NCBI GenBank assembly: GCA_017478855.1 | Contig: JAFVCX010000109.1 | Span: 1-42,671 of the forward strand | DNA length: 42,671 nt | Direction: 5' to 3' | DNA from: Muribaculaceae bacterium | GTDB taxonomy: Bacteria > Bacteroidota > Bacteroidia > Bacteroidales > Muribaculaceae | Part shown: one piece after another, positions 14,934 through 23,603 of the stretch | Position numbering within the stretch: the first letter of the stretch is position 1 | Layout of the letters: each line of letters begins with the position of its first letter | Translations under genes and position numbers: made by a program | The notes under the pieces: model-generated | Databases searched by the model: none | Told to the model about the DNA's origin: nothing | What the model saw: only the letters and a program-made list of their open reading frames with translations

Positions 14934-15123
14934 CATCAGAGTGGAGCGCGCGATTGTTCGCATGACACAGCAACAACTCGCCGAAGCGGTAGGCGTAAGC
15001 CGCCAAACCATCAACGCCATTGAATTGTGCAAATATGTGCCGTCGGCTGTATTGGCACTGAAGATTGCAAAGACATTCAGTAAAGCGGTCGAAGAAATCT
15101 TCACACTTGAAGAAAACGACTAA
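14923..15123 (+). CDS. XRE/Cro-type helix-turn-helix regulator
   Basis: This 66-residue single-domain DNA-binding protein of the YozG or Cro-like class carries the XRE helix-turn-helix in MTQQQLAEAVGVSRQTINAIE (in outline, residues 14-34). It is followed by the usual second half, VPSAVLALKIAKTF, and the family-typical ending VEEIFTLEE. The start overlaps the membrane-protein gene by 11 nt, so translation is coupled. Its target is probably its own promoter at 14371-14402, though no palindromic operator was identified there. A terminator follows at 15151. Confidence 0.88.
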   Translation: MKNNIRVERAIVRMTQQQLAEAVGVSRQTINAIELCKYVPSAVLALKIAKTFSKAVEEIFTLEEND

Positions 15124-15150
15124 CTGAATTGCCGCCATATCACACAAAGA

Positions 15151-15176
15151 AGTCACGTTAATAGCGTGGCTTTTTT
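15151..15176 (+). terminator. Intrinsic terminator after the XRE regulator
   Basis: AGTCACG (15151-15157) pairs with CGTGGCT (15165-15171), with one G-T pair and a 7 nt loop, and runs into TTTTTT. Confidence 0.75.
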
Positions 15177-15264
15177 GGTGTCTTTTAAGGAACAAGCCAT
15201 AAAAGCGAACTTTGCATCGTAGTTCTATACACCATAAACTATACTCTATAAACTACGAAGTATT

Positions 15265-15393
15265 ATGGCAGTTACATTGAATACCACTCTCGACACGCTG
15301 ATGTTTTCATCATCGTTTCCCGACCTCGCTTTATCGACCACCGATGACAGCGAGGCGGAAATTATACTCCATTTCGCTATACCAAAACCTTGA
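15265..15393 (+). pseudogene. Truncated phage gene start (42 residues before stop)
   Basis: A proper start at 15265 encodes MAVTLNTTLDTLMFSSSF and a further 24 residues, then stops at 15391. The N-terminus (alternating Thr, hydrophobic, Ser, then Asp-Asp-Ser-Glu-Ala-Glu) looks like the beginning of a longer beta-rich tail protein. The stop comes just as a strand would start (EIILHFA). Downstream sequence is palindrome-rich and non-coding. I interpret it as a gene beheaded by repeat insertion or deletion. A genuine 42-residue protein remains possible. Confidence 0.45.
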
Positions 15394-15541
15394 CGAAAAT
15401 AAGAGCCGAGCGGAAGCCGCCGAAAGCGGGTCACAATGTTTAATGCCCCAACCCCAAGCCCCGATGTGGGCAGCGTCAGGACAGGCTCGGCTTGTCGGCA
15501 GTGGCTTGTCGTTTCGGACATCGGCTCACGGCTGGCTATCG

Positions 15542-15580
15542 TATCGGGTATCGAGCGACAAGTCGCTTCGACACCCGATA
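15542..15580. repeat. 39 bp near-perfect palindrome
   Basis: TATCGGGT, TCGA and GCGAC on the left pair with GTCGC, TCGA and ACCCGATA on the right, around a two-base centre. The same outer sequence (TCGGGTATCG with CGACACCCGA) recurs at 15714-15747. Confidence 0.7.
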
Positions 15581-15713
15581 CTTTTCCACCTACAAACCCA
15601 CGCACCCGACTTTCCGGTCACTCTCATTGCGCCCTGCGCCTCATTCAGTTTCGGAAAGTGTCTTATCGGCTCACTGTTCGCACGGACACCCCTCGCATAC
15701 GGCTTTATTCACT

Positions 15714-15747
15714 ACATCGGGTATCGTCTTGCGCCGACACCCGATGT
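15714..15747. repeat. Second palindrome sharing arms with 15542-15580
   Basis: ACATCGGGTATCG faces CCGACACCCGATGT around a 7 nt centre (TCTTGCG). The arms repeat those of the 15542-15580 palindrome, so the two probably descend from one unit. Confidence 0.65.
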
Positions 15748-16379
15748 TTTACGCTACGCAAGCCCAATGCTCTCACTGCGTTAGGGGGTGTCCGCGCTGT
15801 GGGCCGATGACACACTCCTGCACTTCAATCGTCTTGTTCTCCATTCCCGTTCCCTGCAAGTCCGGTGCTCTCGCTACGCTCGGGGTTGTCGGTGGGCTGC
15901 GCCTACCCGAAGTCCTACACTTTGCCACACGCACGCCAAGCTCATCACCGCCCTTTAGACACCTGCCCACATCGCCATAATCACGAAATTAAGGCACAAG
16001 CGAGTTGAGCCACAATTTCGTTAACGATTTTTGGCGAGCCAAAAATCTCGAAAAGCGGTAGCCAAAGTGTGCCGATTGAAACCGAAAGTGCCTTTCGGTT
16101 CATCGTCACACATTGGCGATTTTACCGCACATTCCGCTCGGCTTAAAGGTAAGTTTCGTATTCACGATTTAGGGCGGTCGGGGGGTCTTGTCAGACAAAC
16201 CAAAGGGAAATTTTCCCTTTGAACCCTTTTAATAATCGGCTGGCAAACAGACGATTATAGAGCGGATTTTTCTGCGAAAAAATTGCCTAACTGCGGAAGA
16301 TTTACATTCATTAACATTCAATTTCGACGGCTCTACGAAATTTCACCTGCTAAATCGCTGATATAGGTATTTTTGAGGG

Positions 16380-16463
16380 TCAGCGGAAACCGCTGAAATA
16401 ATCGCCTTTTTCTCAAAAAATTTCGGTCATTTCTATGGAATATTTGCTAATCCCATAGAAATG
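16380..16463. repeat. Two perfect hairpins upstream of the tape measure gene
   Basis: TCAGCGG-AAA-CCGCTGA spans 16380-16396. CATTTCTATGG (16428-16438) and CCATAGAAATG (16453-16463) form a perfect 11-pair repeat with a 14 nt centre. Neither is followed by a T-run, so they may be operators or transcript structures rather than terminators. Confidence 0.6.
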
Positions 16464-16552
16464 CCATGTCTTTTAACCGCTCATACTTCGCTCTTACCTT
16501 TGCCCTATAATTCACTCATCTCTAATCACTCATCACTAATCTTGCGAATGAA

Positions 16553-19500
16553 ATGAGCAACATAAACTCACAAGCCACGGTTAACCTCACCGTGAACGGT
16601 CAGCAACCCCTGCAAGTGTTGCAACAACTCAAACAGCGTGCAATGGACTTGGAGAACGCCATTGCCAAAGCCGCCGCATCGGGCAACAAGGTGGAACTGC
16701 GCAAACTGCGCCGTGAACTTTCGGACACCCGAAAGCAGATGCGAGAAATCGAATCTTCCACCATGCAGGTTGAGCGCGTCATGCTCCGCCTCGACCGAGC
16801 CACCCCCAAAGAGTTGAACAAGGCTTTACAAACCTTGAACCGCCAACTCGAATACATGGAGCGTGGCTCGGCTGCATGGAACGCCCATGTCGCTAAAATC
16901 CAAAAGGTCAAGGCGGAACTCGCCAAAGTTAATGCCGAACTCCGCACACAAGAAACATTTTGGAATCGGCTGAATAGAAAGCTTAACGACTGGCAGACCT
17001 CGCTTATGGGTATCGCCGCCTTGCTGACTGGCCTTATTATGGCTGGTCGCAAGGCTGTGAACTCCTATGCCGAAATGGAAGAAGAAATCGCCAACACCAT
17101 AAAATATACGGGTATGGCTCGTAGTGAGGTGGACGCGATGAATGAGGCTTTTCGTAATATGGACACTAGAACAGGACGCGACAAACTCAACGAACTCGCC
17201 CAAGAGGCAGGACGATTGGGTAAGAATACAAGAGAAAGTGTGCAAGGTTACGTTGAAGCTGCCGACATCATCAACGTTGCACTTGTTGATTTGGGCGAAG
17301 GAGCGACCCAAACTATCGCCAAACTGACCAACATCTTCGGTGTTGAGGAAATTCTCGGCACCAAAGACGCAATGTTGGCAGTCGGCTCTACGGTGAATGT
17401 CCTCTCGCAAAACTGTACGGCGGCGAAGCCCTACCTCGTTCAGTTCGCCCAACGCATGGCAGGTGTGGGCGCGCAAGCGAGAATGACAATCCCCGAAATC
17501 CTCGCTTTCGCCGCCACCCTTGACGCTAACGGTCAAAAGGTAGAGATGTCGGCTTCAGCACTCTCACGCCTTATTATGATGTTGTTCCAGAAACCGCGGG
17601 AACTTGCAAAGACCGTAGGGCTTGACGTGGAAAAGTTCACCCAAACGCTGAATCGCAGTACCAACGAGGGTGTACTCATGTTTCTCGGCAAGTTGCAGGC
17701 AATAGGTGAGGCTGACGCGCTCGCCGCTCTTTCTCCGTTGTTCAAGGACTTGGGCATGGACGGCATCCGTATGTCCCAAGTCCTCGCCACACTCGCTACC
17801 CACCTCGATATGGTGAAGTGGGAGCAGAAAGAGGCGAACAAAGCCTTTGAGGAAGCCACGTCAGCCACTCGCGAGTACAACATCTTCAACAATACGGCAC
17901 AAGCCGGCATTGACAAGGCACGCAAGGCTATTCATGAACTCGCCGTCCAACTCGGTGAGAAACTGCTTCCGCTATATCGTCATATTATGACAAGCGGAAG
18001 CGCAATGCTCCGTTTCTTGAATATAATTGTTGATTTTTTCATTAAATACAAAGGAGCAATCGTTACCCTCACCGCCTCATGGGTAGCCTACACCATAGCC
18101 GTCAACGCAAGTAACATCGCCTTCAAGGCACATTACTATTGGCTTATGTTGACCGAGGGCTTCGCCAAAGTGGCTAAAGCCACGTATCTCGCCCTCGCAG
18201 TGGTGTATAACACCCTCACCGGTAATATCAACCGAGCCAACGCGGCGCAGAAACTGCTTAACGCCACCATGAAACTCAATCCGTGGGGATTGCTTTTGGC
18301 GGCGATTACCGCGGTAGGTGTGGCAATCTACAAACTTGCCACACGCACCGATGAGTACACACAGTCAGTCAAGGAAGCCATCAAGACCGCCAAAGGTTAC
18401 TCGCAGGAAGTTGTCAAGGAGCAACACGACCTTGACATCTTGTTCGGCAAACTCAAAGGTGCGGAGAAAGGGACGAAAGACTACGAGGACGCAAAGCGAG
18501 CCATCATCAACCAATACGGCAAATACCTTTCGGGACTTGTTGACGAGAAAGGCGAAATCCTCAACCTTGAAGCTGCATATAATAGGCTCACTCTCGCTGT
18601 GCGCAGGTCAGCACAAGAGCGAGGCATTGCCGCAGCTCGTGAGCAGATAGACCAAGACTATTACAAGAACCTCGCATCTGGACTGACTGATTTGCAACAG
18701 TCACTGGAGAATAACGGCATGAGCGCGAGGGACGCGGCAACGGTAGTGGCGCAGGTGTCGTCGGCTATGGCGGCAGGCAAGCCTATTCCGCAAGCCACCA
18801 TTGACCAAATCAACGCCGCATCAAGTGGCATTGAGTGGCGATTGTTGCCCGATTGGATAGGCGGCAGTCAAGATCCGTTTTGGGGCGGTGACAGCCGCAA
18901 GCCGGCGGCGGTGGTCAATCGTATGTACCGCGACTACGAGACCCACCGCAAAGGACTTGACGCCCTTGACGCTATGGAAGACGGTGTTTCACCATTGCGC
19001 CACATTGATAACTACTACCTGCAAGGCACAATCGGGCAGCTAGAGAAGATCGTCAAGAACGGCAAGGCAGGTAATGCCATTGTTTTTGTAGAGGGTACAC
19101 AACAAGGCGAATACAAAGAAGTCAGTGTCGCAGAAGCCAAGACCCTGCTTACGCAATATCGGGAGGAACTTGCCTATCGTGGGGGATCCAAGACCGATGG
19201 CAACGGTATGAACCTTGACCCTAACGCCACCACCACAAATCCCTATGGTGGAAGCACCGACAAAAAAGACAGCGGCAGTCACGGTAAAACCGAGGACAAG
19301 TTCAAGGCGGAGAAAGAATGGCGCGAGCAACAAGAAGCCTTGAACCGCATCGCCTATGCTACAGGACAAGCCAATTATGAGGAATACACCAAACAAATGC
19401 TTGAAATCGAAAAGCAGTTCTATGAGAAACAACTCGCTCATACCGACCTCACGGCTACCGAGCGACTTTCGATACAAGCGCAGTATGCCGAGGCGGCACG

Positions 19501-21337
19501 CAAAGAAACCGAGCGCGCCAACAAACAGAGCATCGAGGACGAGAATCGGGCATACGCCCAACGCAAGGCGGACACACAACAGCAGTACATCGACGGTTTA
19601 CTCTCGCTCGAAGCCTATAACGAGGCGATGGCTCGCATTGAAATGGAACATCTCAAAGCGATACGCGACATCTACGAGAAACAAGCCAACGCACCCATTA
19701 CCGAGTGGGAAGAAGCCAAGCGCAAGGCGGCTGAACTGATGGTGACCGAATATAACGGCAACGTGGATTTGCTCAACCGTCCGCAGGTAGACGCATACGA
19801 ACTCACCAAAGCCGGGTGGAAAGGCAACCCCGACAAAGAGGGCGAAGCCACCGCCACGGTGTATTCCTCGCAGTACGGCATCGTGGACGGTGAGGGCAAC
19901 GTCCGTGAAATCCTTGTCACCCCCATATTGCCCGACGGCACAGTCCTCACCGAGAAGCAACTTGAAGACTATGTGTATAACATACTTCAAGGCTCAAATG
20001 ATATACTGCAAGCAGACACCAAAGGGCTTGTGATAGCCGTAGACGTTGACCCCGACGGCACGGCAGGGGAGAAACTGCACAACATGCAGGAAGTGTTCTA
20101 CGATACCGGGAAACCGCAAGTCGATGAGAAAGCCTATCAAAATTGGCTCAACGCCGATGCCGCCTATCGTGAGAAACTGATAGCCGAGCAGCAGAAGAAA
20201 CAGCGTGAAACCGAGGAAGCGGAGAAGAAGCACCAAGCCGAACTCAAAAAAATCAAGGACGAATATTTCGGCAGCAACGCAGCCGAAAATTTGGAGCAGT
20301 ACAACAATGCTATGGCAAACCTTGATGCGGTGTACCAAGCCGAAATAGCGGCGGCAGGAGACAATGCCGCGGAGAAACTGCGCATTGACGAAGCCTACGA
20401 AAAGGCGAAACTCGCCTTGAAGAAGAAGTATAACCAAATCGGTAGCGATGAAGATAGAAATGCCCTTCAACGAATGAACCAACAAATCCTTGATTGGCTC
20501 AACGGCGACGGCGGTCAAGCCGTCGTCAAGTCCGTTGAAACCCTCACCAACGGAATGAGCAGTATCTTCACCCAACTATCGAGCCTAATCCAAGCCGAAA
20601 TGGAGATAGAAACGGCAGCGGTAGAGAAACGCTACGAGCGTGAGGTGAGTATGGCAGAGGGCAACAAGTACAAGACCAAGCAACTCGAAGCCCAAAAAGA
20701 GAAAGAGGTTGCCAAGATAAAGAACGACGCGAACCGCAAACTCTATGCCATGCAAGTATTCCAAGCCATCGCCCAGACAGCAACGGCTGCACTCAATGCC
20801 TATTCAAGTGCAGCGGCAATTCCTGTGGTTGGCTACATCATCGCCCCGATTGCGGCGGCTATGGCGGTAGCCGCAGGAGCAATCCAAGTGGCGGCAATAA
20901 AAAAGCAGCAGCAAGCCTCGCAAGCGCAGGGCTATGCTGAGGGCGGTTTCACCAAGCCGGGCAAGGTCGATGAAGTGGCAGGTGTTGTTCACGCAGGAGA
21001 GTGGGTGGCATCACAGAAACTGCTTGCCTCGCCGGTGGCTCGCCCACTCATTGAGGCGTTGGACTATGCGCAGCGGACAAACACTATTGGCTCACTCCGT
21101 TCCGCCGATGTGAGCCGCACGATCACTGCTCCCACAGTGTTAGCGCAGTCGCAAGCCCCTACTATCATTGTTCAAGAAAACAATGCCCTGCGTGAAACAA
21201 TCGCTCGCCTCAACGAGCGATTGAACGAGCCATTTGTCACCGTCAACACCGTAACCGGCGACATGGGTATCAAGCAAGCGCAGGACGACTACCAACGACT
21301 GATGAATAATAAAAGTCCTAAGAATAAACGCAAGTAA
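16553..21337 (+). CDS. Phage tail tape measure protein (TP901 type)
   Basis: This 1594-residue protein sets tail length and is ejected with DNA. Residues 10-140 are a coiled coil, followed by a hydrophobic segment (about 152-168). The TP901 tape-measure core spans about 170-470 and includes QEAGRLGKNT and the MTIPEILAFAATLDANG region. Further hydrophobic helices lie at about 490-600, with long Glu/Lys/Gln coiled coils at about 920-1080 and 1200-1310. Near the C-terminus there is an Ala-rich hydrophobic stretch, then GYAEGGFT and GVVHAGEWVA, a typical ending of Bacteroides-phage tape measures. ATG 16553 is preceded by a short tandem repeat instead of a Shine-Dalgarno. The length implies a long-tailed (siphovirus- or myovirus-like) particle. 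Confidence 0.92.
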   Translation: MSNINSQATVNLTVNGQQPLQVLQQLKQRAMDLENAIAKAAASGNKVELRKLRRELSDTRKQMREIESSTMQVERVMLRLDRATPKELNKALQTLNRQLEYMERGSAAWNAHVAKIQKVKAELAKVNAELRTQETFWNRLNRKLNDWQTSLMGIAALLTGLIMAGRKAVNSYAEMEEEIANTIKYTGMARSEVDAMNEAFRNMDTRTGRDKLNELAQEAGRLGKNTRESVQGYVEAADIINVALVDLGEGATQTIAKLTNIFGVEEILGTKDAMLAVGSTVNVLSQNCTAAKPYLVQFAQRMAGVGAQARMTIPEILAFAATLDANGQKVEMSASALSRLIMMLFQKPRELAKTVGLDVEKFTQTLNRSTNEGVLMFLGKLQAIGEADALAALSPLFKDLGMDGIRMSQVLATLATHLDMVKWEQKEANKAFEEATSATREYNIFNNTAQAGIDKARKAIHELAVQLGEKLLPLYRHIMTSGSAMLRFLNIIVDFFIKYKGAIVTLTASWVAYTIAVNASNIAFKAHYYWLMLTEGFAKVAKATYLALAVVYNTLTGNINRANAAQKLLNATMKLNPWGLLLAAITAVGVAIYKLATRTDEYTQSVKEAIKTAKGYSQEVVKEQHDLDILFGKLKGAEKGTKDYEDAKRAIINQYGKYLSGLVDEKGEILNLEAAYNRLTLAVRRSAQERGIAAAREQIDQDYYKNLASGLTDLQQSLENNGMSARDAATVVAQVSSAMAAGKPIPQATIDQINAASSGIEWRLLPDWIGGSQDPFWGGDSRKPAAVVNRMYRDYETHRKGLDALDAMEDGVSPLRHIDNYYLQGTIGQLEKIVKNGKAGNAIVFVEGTQQGEYKEVSVAEAKTLLTQYREELAYRGGSKTDGNGMNLDPNATTTNPYGGSTDKKDSGSHGKTEDKFKAEKEWREQQEALNRIAYATGQANYEEYTKQMLEIEKQFYEKQLAHTDLTATERLSIQAQYAEAARKETERANKQSIEDENRAYAQRKADTQQQYIDGLLSLEAYNEAMARIEMEHLKAIRDIYEKQANAPITEWEEAKRKAAELMVTEYNGNVDLLNRPQVDAYELTKAGWKGNPDKEGEATATVYSSQYGIVDGEGNVREILVTPILPDGTVLTEKQLEDYVYNILQGSNDILQADTKGLVIAVDVDPDGTAGEKLHNMQEVFYDTGKPQVDEKAYQNWLNADAAYREKLIAEQQKKQRETEEAEKKHQAELKKIKDEYFGSNAAENLEQYNNAMANLDAVYQAEIAAAGDNAAEKLRIDEAYEKAKLALKKKYNQIGSDEDRNALQRMNQQILDWLNGDGGQAVVKSVETLTNGMSSIFTQLSSLIQAEMEIETAAVEKRYEREVSMAEGNKYKTKQLEAQKEKEVAKIKNDANRKLYAMQVFQAIAQTATAALNAYSSAAAIPVVGYIIAPIAAAMAVAAGAIQVAAIKKQQQASQAQGYAEGGFTKPGKVDEVAGVVHAGEWVASQKLLASPVARPLIEALDYAQRTNTIGSLRSADVSRTITAPTVLAQSQAPTIIVQENNALRETIARLNERLNEPFVTVNTVTGDMGIKQAQDDYQRLMNNKSPKNKRK

Positions 21338-21348
21338 ATAAATAAGAA

Positions 21349-23364
21349 ATGGCAATTTCTTTAATCATTAACGGTCAAGAGGCGAGCCTAAAGAAAGGCT
21401 CGTCAATAGAGTATGTGTCCGAGAATAGGGTGTTTACCGACGCTGACGATTACTCTATGGAGATAGAGTTGCCGCTCGCCGACTGCAAGCGCAACATCGC
21501 AATCTTCGGCAACATCACCCGAAAAGACATCGACACCGAGCGCATTTTCTTTGACGCTATCTTGCAGGACACCAAGTTCCGCAAGGTGGGTGCCGTAGTC
21601 ATTACCGGCATCACCAACGAAAGCGTCAAGGTGCAGTTCCTCGAAAAACGCTCGTACCAAAACTTCTATCCCACGTTTGACGAAACCTACATTGACGAAC
21701 TCGACCTCGGAGAGTGGCCGAGTATCTATCCCGACAATATCAACTCCGGGGGAATGAGCGGTACACGACCCAATGCAGGCGACAATACCTACATGACACC
21801 GGCGCAGTTGTGGGCAAGGTGGCAGGACTACACCGCCTTGCCGTGGGTGAACAATTATAGCGGCAATCTGCAAAATTGCGCAAGGTGGAACGCAAGCGCC
21901 AACAAGTATGAATGGAAAGTCAATCCCGATGATGAGAACGACACTGACTATTGCCGCGGTTTGTCGTTCCAACCCAATCTGCTATGGCTCACCAAGAAGA
22001 TTTGTGACGCACTCGGCTACGGCTACGACTTCGCCAAGTGGGAGAACAGCGACTACAAGTATTTGCTTGTGTGCAACACAATCCCTTATGCGTGGAGCAA
22101 TCGCAAGTGGGCGGCAGCCTTACCGCATTGGACGATTAACGAGTTTTTCAACGAACTTGAAAAACTGCTGCTATGTGAGTTTGACATCGACCACGGCAGA
22201 AACATCGTCACCTGTTCGATGAGTGGTGACAACCAACTCGGCGCAGGGTCAGTTTTGATTGAGAAAGTCGTGGACGCTTTCTCGGTGGAAGTAAGCAACG
22301 AGGAAAAGACCGAATACAAATCAATGCGCAATCAAGGCTATGCCACCGGCGGACACCGATTGAGCAATATCTATAACGCGAATTGGTACATCGAACAAAA
22401 GCGCAAGGCAGACGGCACGGTTACTTGTACCGAGTGGGCAACATTGAGCGACCTGTTCAACGGCTCACTGCCGCAGGACAGCGTAAGTGATACCGGCGGC
22501 GGACGCAGTGACTACGCCACCTATCCCGGTGGCAAATGGGGCTTGCACTACGTCAAGGACATCGACACCTACTTTGTCCTTGAAGTGATGAAACGAGTGG
22601 AATATAGAACCACACCCTTTACACTTCACTCCGAACACTTGAAATGGGGCAACGTGTGCCGCCTTGTTCCCGTCAATCAGTTCGGTGACCTCATACTTGA
22701 CAAGGACAACCCCGATGATATTGACGAAATCAACATCATTCCGGCGTGGCTAGACGAAACCAACGAGGAGTACGGCAACGTCATATTCCTTGAATGTGGC
22801 GAAACCGGCGACGAGGACGGAACGAACGGCAACAACCAAACGCACCAATACATGGGTGGCAGCAGCCGATGGGAACAAGTAGACGCAGATGTACCCATAC
22901 AGTTCGGAGCATTCTCCGCCGTGAGTGACGGAGAGAAAGGGAAGTCGGCTGCCGTGTTCGACAAACTGTATGTGGCTTATTGGTGGGGTGACTACACCAA
23001 GTGTAAGCCACATTTGCCGCATCCGTGGACTGACACATTTGAAACTACCTATGCCTACCAAGAACCGGCAAGCAAGACTAACACCAGCACGCTCACCATC
23101 ATCTGGGGAGCGGTGCAGAGCGGACGGCAGTTATCGTTACGCATCAACAACCGCGCCTACGGACAAGGCACGCAGCGCACCAACTATATCGAAATCGACC
23201 CCAAGCGCAAATACACATTCTCCTTCCTCGCCGACGAAATCCCCAACGTCCGCTCAATCTTCTACATCGCCGGCAAGAAATACCTTTGCGCCAAGATAAC
23301 CTCCAACTTCACCGAAAACGGCTTGAATCACCTTTTGAAAGGCGAATTTTATAGGGTAGTGTAG
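21349..23364 (+). CDS. Tail-tip or baseplate candidate downstream of tape measure
   Basis: This 671-residue soluble protein starts 11 nt after the tape measure stop. Residues 1-100 (MAISLIINGQEASLKKGS start; DDYSMEIELPL) look like a distal-tail-type beta domain. The middle is rich in Trp, Tyr, Asn and Asp (DYTALPWVNNYSG, SNIYNANWYIE) and the C-terminal 100 residues are again beta-rich. No enzymatic motif is seen. In tailed phages the gene after the tape measure usually encodes the distal tail or baseplate hub protein; that context is the main evidence. It is the last gene of the rightward block and is followed by a long hairpin terminator. Confidence 0.7.
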   Translation: MAISLIINGQEASLKKGSSIEYVSENRVFTDADDYSMEIELPLADCKRNIAIFGNITRKDIDTERIFFDAILQDTKFRKVGAVVITGITNESVKVQFLEKRSYQNFYPTFDETYIDELDLGEWPSIYPDNINSGGMSGTRPNAGDNTYMTPAQLWARWQDYTALPWVNNYSGNLQNCARWNASANKYEWKVNPDDENDTDYCRGLSFQPNLLWLTKKICDALGYGYDFAKWENSDYKYLLVCNTIPYAWSNRKWAAALPHWTINEFFNELEKLLLCEFDIDHGRNIVTCSMSGDNQLGAGSVLIEKVVDAFSVEVSNEEKTEYKSMRNQGYATGGHRLSNIYNANWYIEQKRKADGTVTCTEWATLSDLFNGSLPQDSVSDTGGGRSDYATYPGGKWGLHYVKDIDTYFVLEVMKRVEYRTTPFTLHSEHLKWGNVCRLVPVNQFGDLILDKDNPDDIDEINIIPAWLDETNEEYGNVIFLECGETGDEDGTNGNNQTHQYMGGSSRWEQVDADVPIQFGAFSAVSDGEKGKSAAVFDKLYVAYWWGDYTKCKPHLPHPWTDTFETTYAYQEPASKTNTSTLTIIWGAVQSGRQLSLRINNRAYGQGTQRTNYIEIDPKRKYTFSFLADEIPNVRSIFYIAGKKYLCAKITSNFTENGLNHLLKGEFYRVV

Positions 23365-23403
23365 ATTGAATGGGTACACCATAAGATACACCTAATTTCA
23401 ATG

Positions 23404-23443
23404 CGAAAGGCATAAATTTGGAACTTCCAAATTATGCCTTTCG
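23404..23443. terminator. Long hairpin between tail block and integrase
   Basis: CGAAAGGCATAA and TTTGGA on the left pair with TCCAAA and TTATGCCTTTCG on the right, with a single bulged A and a 3-4 nt loop. It lies 40 nt after the tail gene stop. The flanking T-run is weak, but a hairpin of about 18 pairs in a convergent position is consistent with a two-way terminator. Confidence 0.6.
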
Positions 23444-23480
23444 TTTCTCTATTATATGGCTGCTTGTCAGTGCATTTGCA

Positions 23481-23576
23481 GATACACACCTCACTACACT
23501 TGTAGTTATACTTATAGGTGTACTTATCGGTACGCTTTTAGGTATATATATGGGTACACTTATGGGTACACCCAAA
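23481..23576. repeat. Degenerate 12 bp tandem repeat array, candidate recombinase arm sites
   Basis: About eight 12 bp units with consensus GGTACACTTATG run head to tail. The best are 23517-23528, 23529-23540, 23541-23552, 23553-23564 and 23565-23576. The array lies just past the 3' end of the integrase gene. Translated, it gives a Leu-Ile-Gly-Thr-like periodic peptide, which I regard as incidental. Confidence 0.55.
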
Positions 23577-23603
23577 AAGGGGGATTTTCACCCCCTTTTG
23601 TTC

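Larger units (their letters stand above)
15394..16552. other. 1.16 kb region without a supported gene; palindrome-dense then AT-rich
   Basis: Overlapping open frames in all three forward frames (15344-15980) have unlikely composition, with many Arg, Ser, Pro, Thr and His, and share the same GC-rich palindromic DNA, so I do not call them. The first 570 nt are full of inverted repeats. The last 300 nt hold two perfect hairpins (16380-16396 and 16428-16463) and a short tandem repeat (about 16512-16540) just before the tape measure gene. Confidence 0.6.

Noticed and set aside
15344-15980. Overlapping plus-strand open frames of 124-162 residues in three frames
   Set aside because: They share palindromic DNA, have improbable composition rich in Arg, Ser, Pro and Thr, and no frame stands out.
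21349-23364. Diversity-generating retroelement target or template
   Set aside because: No reverse transcriptase is encoded in the window and no near-identical A-variable repeat was seen in the tail-tip gene.
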